Shown here in pieces: positions 1-6,567 of a DNA stretch of 11,371 nucleotides. The position numbers and the translations under genes were made by a program. Each line of letters begins with the position of its first letter. The stretch's first letter is position 1. The notes beneath the pieces are model-generated. The model ran no database searches, had not been told where the DNA came from, and was given only the letters and a program-made list of their open reading frames with translations. This DNA is from JAPKZH01 sp964537875 (GTDB taxonomy: Bacteria > Acidobacteriota > Aminicenantia > Aminicenantales > UBA4085): contig CAZIDN010000096.1 of the NCBI GenBank assembly GCA_964537875.1, forward strand, positions 1 through 11,371, written 5' to 3'.

Positions 1-13
1 TTAATAACTTGTT

Positions 14-20
14 CCTCCTT
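14..20 (-). promoter_or_regulatory. Shine-Dalgarno of a divergent gene off the left edge
   Basis: The minus strand reads AAGGAGG here, a near-perfect Shine-Dalgarno, pointing out of the window. The 13 nt between it and the edge contain no ATG, GTG or TTG. Either the start codon lies just outside at a long spacing, or the ATT at 5-3, which is at an ideal 8-nt spacing, is used. Many bacteria have rpmH divergent from dnaA, so rpmH is the obvious guess, but no coding sequence is visible to confirm it. Confidence 0.45.
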
Positions 21-28
21 TATTTTAT

Positions 29-102
29 GTGGGGCGAAAATGAAAACGATCCGGATACGGCTGAAGCGACCATGGAGGCTTTGGCCTTGCCGAGCCCTCA
101 TT
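29..102 (+). repeat. Dispersed repeat, left copy
   Basis: This stretch aligns without gaps to 11187-11260 at a constant offset of 11158. I count 62 matches in 74 positions, and 52 in 59 over the core 44-102. Weaker similarity, with most differences being transitions, continues left to about position 7. It lies between the divergent Shine-Dalgarno at 14-20 and the dnaA promoter, so it is probably in the 5' leader of the left-hand gene. Two of the differences are compensatory: a GGC/GCC pairing at 77-79 and 89-91 becomes GGG/CCC in the other copy. Five of the seven core differences fall in one codon phase. I do not recognise the family. Confidence 0.75.
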
Positions 103-126
103 TATTATTTTTTATCATAAAAACTC

Positions 127-155
127 TTGAAATCGCCGGTTGAGAGTGCTATGAT
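127..155 (+). promoter_or_regulatory. Sigma70-type promoter of dnaA
   Basis: TTGAAA (127-132) and TATGAT (150-155) are separated by exactly 17 nt. Each hexamer matches five of six consensus bases. Transcription would start near 162, so the DnaA-box-like sites at 196-227 lie in the 5' leader, downstream of the start point. That fits autoregulation by DnaA binding, as known for dnaA in other bacteria. Confidence 0.6.
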
Positions 156-195
156 GAGGCAGCCTTTTTCCCCGGATTCAGCAGGTAAGGCAAAC

Positions 196-227
196 TTTTC
201 CACAGCTGTGGAAATTTCTGTGGAAAA
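196..227. promoter_or_regulatory. DnaA-box-like cluster, candidate part of oriC
   Basis: Three 9-mers match the DnaA-box pattern with one or two deviations: TTTTCCACA at 196-204 on plus, and on minus ATTTCCACA at 215-207 and TTTTCCACA at 227-219. The first two sit head to head and form the perfect 18-bp palindrome TTTCCACAGCTGTGGAAA at 197-214. All have T instead of A at the third base of the TTATNCACA consensus. Position between the dnaA promoter and start codon supports autoregulation and/or origin function. Origin activity itself is an inference. Confidence 0.6.
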
Positions 228-246
228 ATAATTCATCGGGGCGCAA

Positions 247-1572
247 ATGGAAGAAAAGACAAACCCTTGGGTTCAAATCATCCAGGACCTTCAAAAGAAA
301 GTCGACCAAAACAGCTACGAGACCTGGTTTGAGCCCACGACGTACATCGGCCAGGAGAAAGGCTGCCTTTATATCAAGGTCCCGAATTCTTATTTCAAGG
401 ACTGGCTTTCCTTTCATTATTCTGCCTTGATCAGCGAGAGCGCTCAAAAGTTGTTCGGCAAGGTCTACGATGTCAAATATATTTTTGACGACGCCTCTTT
501 TTCCTTCATGCGGAAGTCTCCCGAGGAGCGCCGCTCGAAGTACGGAATGCTCCTCAATCCCAACCTAAACCCCAATTACACGTTCGAGAATTTCGTCGTC
601 GGGTCCTGCAATCAATTCGCCCATGCCGCCTCGATGGCCGTGGCCAAAAGCCCGGCCAAATCCTACAACCCCCTCTATATCTTCGGCGGGTCGGGCCTCG
701 GCAAGACCCATCTCATGAATGCCATCGGCCATTTCAGCCTTCATAACGACGCCCGGCTGAAGATCCTCTACGTCACGACGGAAAAATTCATGAACGATCT
801 CATCAATCATCTCCAGTACGGCAAAATCCTGGATTTCCGTCAAAAATACAGGAGTATCGACGTCCTCCTCATGGACGACATCCACAACCTCTCCGGAAAA
901 GACCGGACCAAGGAAGAATTTTTCCACACCTTCAACCATCTTTATGACAACCAGAAGCAGATCGTCATTTCAAGCGACTGCCAGCCCAAGGAGATCCTCG
1001 GGCTGGAAGAACGGTTCCGGTCGCGCTTTGAATGGGGGCTGATCGCCGACCTCAAAGCGCCGGACATCGAAACCCGCATCGCCATCTTGAAAAAGAAGGC
1101 TGAACTCGAGGGCGTCGACCTGCCCGAAGGCGTTGCCCTTTTTATCGCCGACAAGGTCCATTCCAACATCCGGGAGCTCGAAGGATACCTCCGCCGCGTT
1201 GTCGCCTTCTCTTCCCTGAAGGGCGAAAAAATCGATTTGGAGTTGGCTAAAGAATCGTTAAAAGACCTTTTAGACGCGACGACTAACATCGTGACTGTGG
1301 AAAAAATCCAGAAACTCGTCTGCCATAAATACAAAATCAAGCCGTCTCAATTGAAATTAAAGAATAATTCTCCCAAATTCGCCTTTCCCCGCCAGATCGC
1401 CATGTATTTGTCCAAGGAATTGACGAAATCCTCACTTCCGGAAATCGGTAAGAAATTCGGTGGAAAACACCACACTACGGTCATCCACAGCATCCGGAAA
1501 ATCGAGAAATTGCGCGGTGAAAATTCCGAATTCAACAAAGAAATAAACAGCCTGATCAGCTTTATTCAGTAA
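247..1572 (+). CDS. dnaA: Chromosomal replication initiator protein DnaA
   Basis: DnaA is the AAA+ ATPase that binds DnaA boxes and melts the origin. The 441-residue product has domain I at about 1-80 and an unusually short linker (domain II, about 85-105). The AAA+ core has Walker A GGSGLGKT at 147-154, Walker B LLMDD ending at D210-D211, an arginine-finger region EERFRSRF near 254-261, and sensor II NIRELEG at 307-313. Domain IV runs from about 350 to the end. Its signature reads GGKHHTTV (405-412), with His where the Asp of the usual GGRDHTTV stands. The basic loop before FPRQIAMYL reads KNNSPK (372-377), without the arginines usual there. The ATG at 247 is preceded by a weak GGGG Shine-Dalgarno at 238-241. 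The gene is followed by dnaN, the common order at bacterial origins. Identity is certain; the changed DNA-binding residues are real but their effect is inferred. Confidence 0.98.
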   Translation: MEEKTNPWVQIIQDLQKKVDQNSYETWFEPTTYIGQEKGCLYIKVPNSYFKDWLSFHYSALISESAQKLFGKVYDVKYIFDDASFSFMRKSPEERRSKYGMLLNPNLNPNYTFENFVVGSCNQFAHAASMAVAKSPAKSYNPLYIFGGSGLGKTHLMNAIGHFSLHNDARLKILYVTTEKFMNDLINHLQYGKILDFRQKYRSIDVLLMDDIHNLSGKDRTKEEFFHTFNHLYDNQKQIVISSDCQPKEILGLEERFRSRFEWGLIADLKAPDIETRIAILKKKAELEGVDLPEGVALFIADKVHSNIRELEGYLRRVVAFSSLKGEKIDLELAKESLKDLLDATTNIVTVEKIQKLVCHKYKIKPSQLKLKNNSPKFAFPRQIAMYLSKELTKSSLPEIGKKFGGKHHTTVIHSIRKIEKLRGENSEFNKEINSLISFIQ

Positions 1573-1702
1573 TGGAATCAGCCCTTTGAAAGAGATATTC
1601 ACATTTTATTTGCTTTTATTTCTCTTATTTATTAATCTTATTTCTTTAAGAATAGGATAAGAGAAGAATAAGAATAGAGCGTTCTTTCAGGAAGGTGAAA
1701 AG
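1573..1702. other. AT-rich dnaA-dnaN spacer, candidate origin unwinding region
   Basis: The spacer is strongly AT-rich from about 1601 to 1672, unlike the GC-richer genes around it. ATATTCACA at 1595-1603 is one mismatch from the DnaA-box consensus TTATTCACA. A 9-bp inverted repeat, TTCTCTTAT at 1620-1628 and ATAAGAGAA at 1657-1665, flanks the most AT-rich part. This could be a DNA-unwinding element or the dnaN regulatory region. The Shine-Dalgarno of dnaN (GGAAGG, 1690-1695) lies at its right end. I see no coding potential and no U-tract terminator. Confidence 0.45.
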
Positions 1703-2803
1703 ATGAAATTCGCAATCCAAAAAGAGAACATACTGGAAGAGCTCCAGCTTCTTCAGGGCATCGTTGAAAAAAGAAATACCATGCCCATCCTGGCCAACAT
1801 CCTCATCCATGCCTCAAAGAACAAAATCGAACTGACCGGGACGGACCTTGAAGTCGGGCTGAAAACACATTTTGAGGGACAGGTCGAGGAAGCCGGCGCC
1901 GTCACGGTTTCAGGGAAAAAAATCTTCGAGATTGTCAAATCCCTGCCGGATGGAAAAATGATCACTTTCAATGAGCAAAAGGACCTGATGATGGAGGTGA
2001 CGTCCGGGGAAAGCGAATTCAAGGTCCTCTGCCTGCCCAAAGAGGATTATCCCCAGGTCCCGGAGCCGAAATTCGAAAAAAACATCGTTTTTCCCGTCGA
2101 TGTCTTCAAAGAAATGATCGAACGGGTCTATTTTGCCATCGCCCAGGAACAAAGATACTATCTCAACGGCGCCTTGATGTTGATCAAGAATAAATCTTTG
2201 GAGCTGGTCAGCACCGATGGCCACCGCTTGTCGTATACGGCCAAAGGCCTGGAGGGGCTGAGCTTGGCCGAAGAAATCCGGGTCATTGTCGCTAAAAAAA
2301 CGCTGGGCGAGGTGAGAAAGTTCGCCGACGGCGATGTTGAATTCGACCTGGACGAGAACAACCTTTTCTTCAAGGTCGGCAACCGCATCCTGATCAGCCG
2401 GATCATCGAGAGCAAATTCCCCAATTTTGAGGCCGTCATCCCGAAGGATAACCCCAATGCCGTCGGCCTGCCGCGCCAAGAATTCACGGACGCCATCCGC
2501 AGGGTCTCGCTTCTTTCGGCCGAGCGCTCGCGAGGAATCAAATTCTATCTGGAGAAAGGAAAGCTCCGGCTCTTCTCCTCAAACCCGGAAATCGGAGAAG
2601 CCAGGGACAGGCTGGATATCGATTACATAGGCCCGGATATCGAGATCGGGTTCAATTCCCAGTATATTATCGATTACCTGACGACCGTCGGGTCGGAAAA
2701 GATCCGGCTTGAGCTGAAGGACGAGAACAGCGCCGCCCTAATGCGGCCGGAGACAGACGAAAACATCCAGAGCCTGTATGTACTCATGCCGATGAAGATT
2801 TAG
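1703..2803 (+). CDS. dnaN: DNA polymerase III sliding clamp (beta subunit)
   Basis: The beta clamp is a ring-shaped dimer that holds DNA polymerase III and other enzymes on DNA. The product has 366 residues, the usual family length, covering three repeated clamp domains of about 120 residues each. Recognisable stretches are RNTMPILANILI near the N-terminus, the SGKKIFEIVKSLPDG segment of domain 1, the STDGHRLSYT motif of domain 2, and the C-terminal YVLMPMKI, which matches the conserved clamp end. The start is supported by GGAAGG at 1690-1695, seven bases before ATG. It lies 130 nt downstream of dnaA. The recF and gyrB genes that often follow are absent; a convergent transporter gene begins its 3' end 11 nt after the stop. 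Confidence 0.97.
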   Translation: MKFAIQKENILEELQLLQGIVEKRNTMPILANILIHASKNKIELTGTDLEVGLKTHFEGQVEEAGAVTVSGKKIFEIVKSLPDGKMITFNEQKDLMMEVTSGESEFKVLCLPKEDYPQVPEPKFEKNIVFPVDVFKEMIERVYFAIAQEQRYYLNGALMLIKNKSLELVSTDGHRLSYTAKGLEGLSLAEEIRVIVAKKTLGEVRKFADGDVEFDLDENNLFFKVGNRILISRIIESKFPNFEAVIPKDNPNAVGLPRQEFTDAIRRVSLLSAERSRGIKFYLEKGKLRLFSSNPEIGEARDRLDIDYIGPDIEIGFNSQYIIDYLTTVGSEKIRLELKDENSAALMRPETDENIQSLYVLMPMKI

Positions 2804-2817
2804 CCGCCCTCCGGCTA
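2801..2817. terminator. Small hairpin joining two convergent stop codons
   Basis: TAGCCG (2801-2806) and CGGCTA (2812-2817) form a perfect 6-bp stem with a 5-nt loop. The outer ends of the stem are the dnaN stop codon and the complement of the stop codon of the convergent gene. There is no T-run on either side, so it is at best a weak bidirectional terminator; it may only be a chance palindrome. Confidence 0.25.
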
Positions 2818-3900
2818 GAGAATGTACAGAATCACGAAATAGATCGCCATCATCACCAATCCCAGGGGAAGGCCGATCACGGCCCATTCTTTCATGCTGA
2901 TTTTGAGCCTCCCGGCAGCGACAATGTTGGGTATGTTTCCGGGAATGAGCATCCCCCCGGCAATGGACAGGCCCATGATGATCCCGGTAATCTGGGGAAG
3001 AGACATGGCCGGACCGATCTCAATCGCCGTCAGGGTGGCATTATCGAGAATGGCCGAGATCGTGTTGAACCAGTAAAGAATCCCGGGTGAAATTTTGGCA
3101 AAATACCAGACGATCAACGGCCGAAAGCCGTCCCCAAGCAGGACCAGGGCTGCTACGAAGGTAAAAACCTTGACGGCCCTGAGGATGACGGTCTTGATTG
3201 TTTCATTGTATTCCGTGACCACCGCCCCGGTTTTCAAGGAGATCTTCGGGCCAAGCCAGAGGGCCGCGAAAAGCGCTGTGGCTATGACGCCGGGGATCAT
3301 ATAGAGACCGAAGACTTTCAGGGGGAAGAAAAAACCGGCAAAATAAGGGGGCCCGGTGAGTTTGGCAACGAGGATTGTGGACAGCGGCTCCCCCAGCGGC
3401 GTCAGCACGGCGCCCAGGGCGACGCCGAAACAGGACACGACGACCAATTTTATCTTATCCTTTCTGGCAAAGGGGAGGGCGGCGGTGATTTCGGCCAAAA
3501 GGCAGGCCGTCAGGATGACAGAGACAACGCTGGATAAAAGGCCGAATACCGTGATCAGCAGAAAAATGAACAAGCCCGGGCCGAGCTTCTTGGCCAGGCT
3601 CAGGATCGCGTTGCAGAAAGGCACGTTAAAAAAATGGATGAGAAGGCCGACGACGAGGACAACCTGGAAAATCCCGATCGGAAGCGACCCGATCATGACG
3701 GGAGCCTTCAGCGCCTCCACGACGAGCTTCCAGCTCCAGAGCCCGGAAATCGTCACGACCGCAGCGCCCATGACCAGGAAGAACGGCTCGAGGTTTTCTT
3801 CGATCTTTTTCACCTTAAAAGGAAGGATCAGGACCATCAGGGCTGCCGCCGACAAGCCAAAAACGATGGTGAGAACGGGCTCTGGCGGGATAGGAGACAT
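2815..3900 (-). CDS. DUF1646-family membrane protein, putative cation (Na+) transporter
   Basis: This 361-residue protein is almost entirely hydrophobic, with roughly ten membrane segments, and matches my memory of the DUF1646 family, which is related to ion transporters of the ArsB/NhaD type. Conserved-looking motifs are LTPLGEPLSTI (166-176), ILDNATLTAIE (284-294) and GGMLIPGNIPNI (315-326). The two half-motifs resemble the paired re-entrant loops of such antiporters. I chose ATG at 3900 because GGAGG at 3913-3909 stands 8 nt before it; an upstream in-frame TTG at 3915 would put the Shine-Dalgarno inside the gene. Its leader holds a promoter and a riboswitch-like element of the type known as the DUF1646 motif (Na+-I riboswitch), which supports a role in sodium homeostasis. 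Substrate is inferred, not shown. Confidence 0.8.
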   Translation of the reverse strand: MSPIPPEPVLTIVFGLSAAALMVLILPFKVKKIEENLEPFFLVMGAAVVTISGLWSWKLVVEALKAPVMIGSLPIGIFQVVLVVGLLIHFFNVPFCNAILSLAKKLGPGLFIFLLITVFGLLSSVVSVILTACLLAEITAALPFARKDKIKLVVVSCFGVALGAVLTPLGEPLSTILVAKLTGPPYFAGFFFPLKVFGLYMIPGVIATALFAALWLGPKISLKTGAVVTEYNETIKTVILRAVKVFTFVAALVLLGDGFRPLIVWYFAKISPGILYWFNTISAILDNATLTAIEIGPAMSLPQITGIIMGLSIAGGMLIPGNIPNIVAAGRLKISMKEWAVIGLPLGLVMMAIYFVILYIL

Positions 3901-3911
3901 GCGTTTTACCT

Positions 3912-3985
3912 CCAAGAATCAGGTTTCTTCAGACTCATCATGGTTTTCCGGCGATCCAGCGTAGCCAAGCCTCCGGCGTTCTTGG
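3912..3985 (-). promoter_or_regulatory. Candidate Na+-I (DUF1646-motif) riboswitch
   Basis: On the minus strand the leader of the DUF1646 gene holds a compact element of about 74 nt, closed by a perfect 7-bp stem: CCAAGAA (3985-3979) with TTCTTGG (3918-3912). The 3' strand overlaps the first two bases of the Shine-Dalgarno GGAGG (3913-3909). Inside lie two CGCCGG blocks whose CCGG cores can pair, and a purine-rich stretch GATGAGTCTGAAGAAACC. A rival hairpin, GAGTC (3936-3932) with GATTC (3920-3916), would break the closing stem, giving two exclusive states. Na+-I riboswitches are known upstream of DUF1646 genes. I cannot recall the consensus base by base, so the class assignment rests on gene context and architecture. 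Confidence 0.6.
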
Positions 3986-3988
3986 TTG

Positions 3989-4017
3989 TATATATCACGA
4001 CTCCCATGAGGGGTCAA
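3989..4017 (-). promoter_or_regulatory. Sigma70-type promoter of the DUF1646 gene
   Basis: On the minus strand TTGACC (4017-4012) and TATATA (3994-3989) are spaced by exactly 17 nt; the -35 hexamer matches five of six consensus bases and the -10 four of six. Transcription would begin at about 3986-3982, right at the closing stem of the riboswitch-like element, so the leader is essentially that element plus the Shine-Dalgarno. Confidence 0.55.
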
Positions 4018-4140
4018 ATAGCCCGATGGTCAATTTGGAGAGGAAAACCCCTTCCACCGGACGCAAAATTTCTTATTGATTTTTAATCCTCGTTGTAGGA
4101 TATATGGAGTGCACGAACGACACGAGAAGGGACATTGTCT

Positions 4141-5265
4141 ATGGCCATTGAAATCAAGCAAGTCAAAACCCGCAAGGACATAAAGGCGTTCATTTTCCTC
4201 CCCGAAAAAATCCACGCCGGCCGGGCCAACTGGGTTCCTCCGATCTACATGGATGAACGGAAGTACTTCGACCCGAAGAAGAACAAGGCCTTCGGCTATT
4301 GCGAGACCGTCCTGCTGCTCGCTTTCCGGGGAAATGACCTTGTCGGCCGCGTCATGGGAATTATCAACAACCGTTTCAATGAGTACCGCAAGGTCAGGAT
4401 CGCCCGGTTCGGCGACTTAGAGGCCAGGGAAGACCCGGAAGTGGTCCATTCCCTCCTCGATCGGGTCGAGGAATGGGCCCGGGGGAAAGGAATGAATCGG
4501 GTTATCGGGCCCTACGGATTTTCCGACCAGGACCCGGAAGGCTTTATCATCCAAGGGTTTGAAAACCGGGCGACCATCGCGACCTATTACAATTATGAAT
4601 GGATGCCGCGGCTGGTGGAGAACGAAGGATATTCCAAGGATATCGACTACTTTGTCTACAGGCTGGCAGTCCCCAAAGAGATCCCGGAGTTCTATAAAAA
4701 GATCTACGAACGAATTCAGCGCAAGGGCGGGTATACCCTCCACGAATTCAAGAAGAGAAAAGAGCTGAAGCCCTGGATTCGGCCTATCCTCAGCCTCATG
4801 AATGAATGCTACACGAACACCAACATCTACGGGTTTGCACCCCTCGATGAGAAGGAGCAGGACGACCTGGCCAAGCGCTACCTTCCCGTCGTCGACCCGA
4901 GGTTTGTCAAGGCCGTGACGAAGGACGGCGAGGCCGTCGCTTTTATCATCGGCATCCCGGATATGACCGAAGGAATCCAGAAGGCCCGCGGCCGGCTGCT
5001 GCCGTTTGGCTTTATCAAAGTCCTCCGGGCCGCCAAAAAGACCAAGCAGCTCGACCTCCTCCTCGGCGGCATCAAGGAAAAATACCGGGGGCTCGGCCTA
5101 GACGTCATGATGGGCTTCAAGATGATTCAGGCGGCCCAGGAGGCCGGGTTTGAGATCATGGATACCCACCACGAGATGGAGGCCAACGTCAAGGTTCGGG
5201 CGGAGATGGAACGGATGGGCGGGGTCGTCTACAAGAAATTTCGCGTCTACCAGAAGAATCTATAA
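4141..5265 (+). CDS. GNAT-like acyltransferase-fold protein of unknown substrate
   Basis: The 374-residue protein resembles a family of N-acetyltransferase-like proteins with two GNAT-type halves. Visible family features are ANWVPPIYMDE near the start (29-39), a beta-strand segment GNDLVGRVMGIIN (64-76), GPYGFSDQDPEGFIIQGF (123-140), where relatives have a GP-x-x-x-S-x-x-x-E-G motif, and a C-terminal acetyl-CoA-loop-like KYRGLGLDVMMG (314-325). There is no signal peptide or membrane segment, so it should be cytoplasmic. I chose ATG at 4141 because GAAGGGA at 4126-4132 lies 8 nt upstream; an in-frame TTG at 4135 is too close to it. It is divergent from the DUF1646 gene and convergent with the Nramp gene, so it is probably transcribed alone. 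Substrate and pathway are unknown. Confidence 0.7.
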   Translation: MAIEIKQVKTRKDIKAFIFLPEKIHAGRANWVPPIYMDERKYFDPKKNKAFGYCETVLLLAFRGNDLVGRVMGIINNRFNEYRKVRIARFGDLEAREDPEVVHSLLDRVEEWARGKGMNRVIGPYGFSDQDPEGFIIQGFENRATIATYYNYEWMPRLVENEGYSKDIDYFVYRLAVPKEIPEFYKKIYERIQRKGGYTLHEFKKRKELKPWIRPILSLMNECYTNTNIYGFAPLDEKEQDDLAKRYLPVVDPRFVKAVTKDGEAVAFIIGIPDMTEGIQKARGRLLPFGFIKVLRAAKKTKQLDLLLGGIKEKYRGLGLDVMMGFKMIQAAQEAGFEIMDTHHEMEANVKVRAEMERMGGVVYKKFRVYQKNL

Positions 5266-5296
5266 GATACGAGACGCCCTCGGGAGAAAAGAGAGA

Positions 5297-6541
5297 TTAC
5301 AGCCTGACCAGGCTTCCCAGGTAGACGAGGCTGAGGCCGACCAGCAGGAGGACCGTCATCCAGGAGATGACATTATAGATCCGCCCGTTCGTGTATTCGC
5401 CCATTAATTTCTTGTTGTTGATCAGGAGCAGCATGAAGACCAGGATGACGGGCAGGACGATGCCGTTAATGACTTGGGAGATATACATGACCGGGAAGAG
5501 GGGAATTCCCGGAAGCAGGATGATCCCTGCCCCGAGAAAGATGAGCATCGAATAGAGCCCGTAAAACTGCGGCGCTTCGGAAAACTTTTTATTGACCCCG
5601 GCCTCCCATCCCATGCCTTCGCAGACGACGAAGGCCGTGGACAGGGGAAGGATGGAAGCGGCAAACAGAGAGGCGTTGAGGAGGCCGAAGGCGAAGAGGG
5701 CCGAGCAGTATCTCCCGGCCAGGGGGGCCAGGGCCAGGGCGGCGTCGGCGCCGGTCTCGACCCGGATGCCGGCCTTAAAAAGCGTGGCCCCGCAAGTGAG
5801 CACGATGAACCCGGCTACGATCGTGACCACGAAGCTGCCGACCATGACGTCCAGCCGGGAATGTTTATAATCCCTGACGGCGATATTCTTTTCCACGACG
5901 GCCGCCTGGAGATAGAACTGCATCCAAGGGGCGATGGTGGTCCCGACGAGCCCGATGAGCATGCCCATGCGCGCCGAGGTGAAATCAAAGGTCGGCGTGA
6001 TCAAGCTTTTTCCGATGATTCCCCAGTCCGGCTTGGCCAGCAGGCCGGCGATGATGTAGGTGACGTAAAAAAGACAGGCATAGAGGAAGATCTTCTCGAC
6101 CGACCGGTAGGTCCCTTTGACGACGAGCAGCCAAACAAGCACGGCGGCGCCGGGGACGGAGATGAATTTAGAGACATGGAAGATCTCGAGGCTGGAGGCG
6201 ACCCCGGCAAACTCGGCGATCACGTTGCCGAAATTGGTCAAGACGACGGCCACGAGAAGATAGACCGTGATCTTGACGCCGAACCGCTCGCGGATCAGGT
6301 CCGACAGCCCCTTGCCGGTGACGACCCCCATCCGGGCGCTCATCTCCTGGATGATGATCAGGGCGACCATGATCGGGATGAGCGACCAGAGCAGGCTGTA
6401 GCCGAAGCGGGCGCCGGCCATGGAATACGTTGCGATGCCGCCGGCGTCGTTATCGACGTTTGAAGTGATGATTCCCGGCCCGGCCACGGCCATAAAAAGG
6501 AGGATGGTTTTCCAGTGGATCTTCAGAGATATTTTTTTCAT
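5297..6541 (-). CDS. Nramp (SLC11)-family divalent metal transporter with atypical metal site
   Basis: This 414-residue, about 11-segment membrane protein aligns with Nramp proteins: GPG at 21-23, AGARFGYSLLW at 42-52 and the family's TM6 region at 195-215. The two metal-binding motifs differ from the Mn/Fe transporters. The TM1 motif DPGN becomes DAGG (32-35), keeping the Asp but replacing Asn by Gly. The TM6 motif A-x-x-M-P-H becomes TTIAPW (201-206), so the metal-coordinating Met is Ala. Loss of the soft Met ligand is expected to shift preference toward hard ions such as Mg2+, as reported for Nramp-related magnesium transporters, but this is inference. It starts 26 nt after the stop of a MgtE_N/CBS protein on the same strand and is probably co-transcribed with it. 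No good Shine-Dalgarno is seen. Confidence 0.9.
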   Translation of the reverse strand: MKKISLKIHWKTILLFMAVAGPGIITSNVDNDAGGIATYSMAGARFGYSLLWSLIPIMVALIIIQEMSARMGVVTGKGLSDLIRERFGVKITVYLLVAVVLTNFGNVIAEFAGVASSLEIFHVSKFISVPGAAVLVWLLVVKGTYRSVEKIFLYACLFYVTYIIAGLLAKPDWGIIGKSLITPTFDFTSARMGMLIGLVGTTIAPWMQFYLQAAVVEKNIAVRDYKHSRLDVMVGSFVVTIVAGFIVLTCGATLFKAGIRVETGADAALALAPLAGRYCSALFAFGLLNASLFAASILPLSTAFVVCEGMGWEAGVNKKFSEAPQFYGLYSMLIFLGAGIILLPGIPLFPVMYISQVINGIVLPVILVFMLLLINNKKLMGEYTNGRIYNVISWMTVLLLVGLSLVYLGSLVRL

Positions 6542-6567
6542 CGCTCGTCCATCACTTCATGTCATTC

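Noticed and set aside
565..939. Open frames on the minus strand inside dnaA
   Set aside because: They lie fully opposite a clear dnaA reading frame, have no Shine-Dalgarno and show no recognisable domain.
3915..3940. Hammerhead-like core (TGATGAG followed by GAAGAAAC) in the DUF1646 leader
   Set aside because: The flanking stems and cleavage site of a hammerhead are not present in the right arrangement; the riboswitch reading explains the element better.
3356..3964. Plus-strand open frame of about 200 codons opposite the DUF1646 gene and its leader
   Set aside because: It is the complement of a hydrophobic gene and gives a basic, low-complexity product without a Shine-Dalgarno.
4076..4105. 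Promoter for the GNAT-like gene (TTGATT and a GATATAT region)
   Set aside because: The -35-like element is acceptable, but no well-matched -10 lies at 16-18 nt, so it is not supported enough to list.
5266..5296. Possible terminator between the GNAT-like gene and the Nramp gene
   Set aside because: The gap has no stable stem with a T-run; the only GCCTG/CAGGC pairing lies inside the Nramp coding sequence.
5474..6463. Long plus-strand open frame of 329 codons opposite the Nramp gene
   Set aside because: It is an antisense shadow of a GC-rich membrane-protein gene. Its product is an odd mix rich in Gly, Asp, Glu and His, with no motif, and the Nramp frame explains the sequence.
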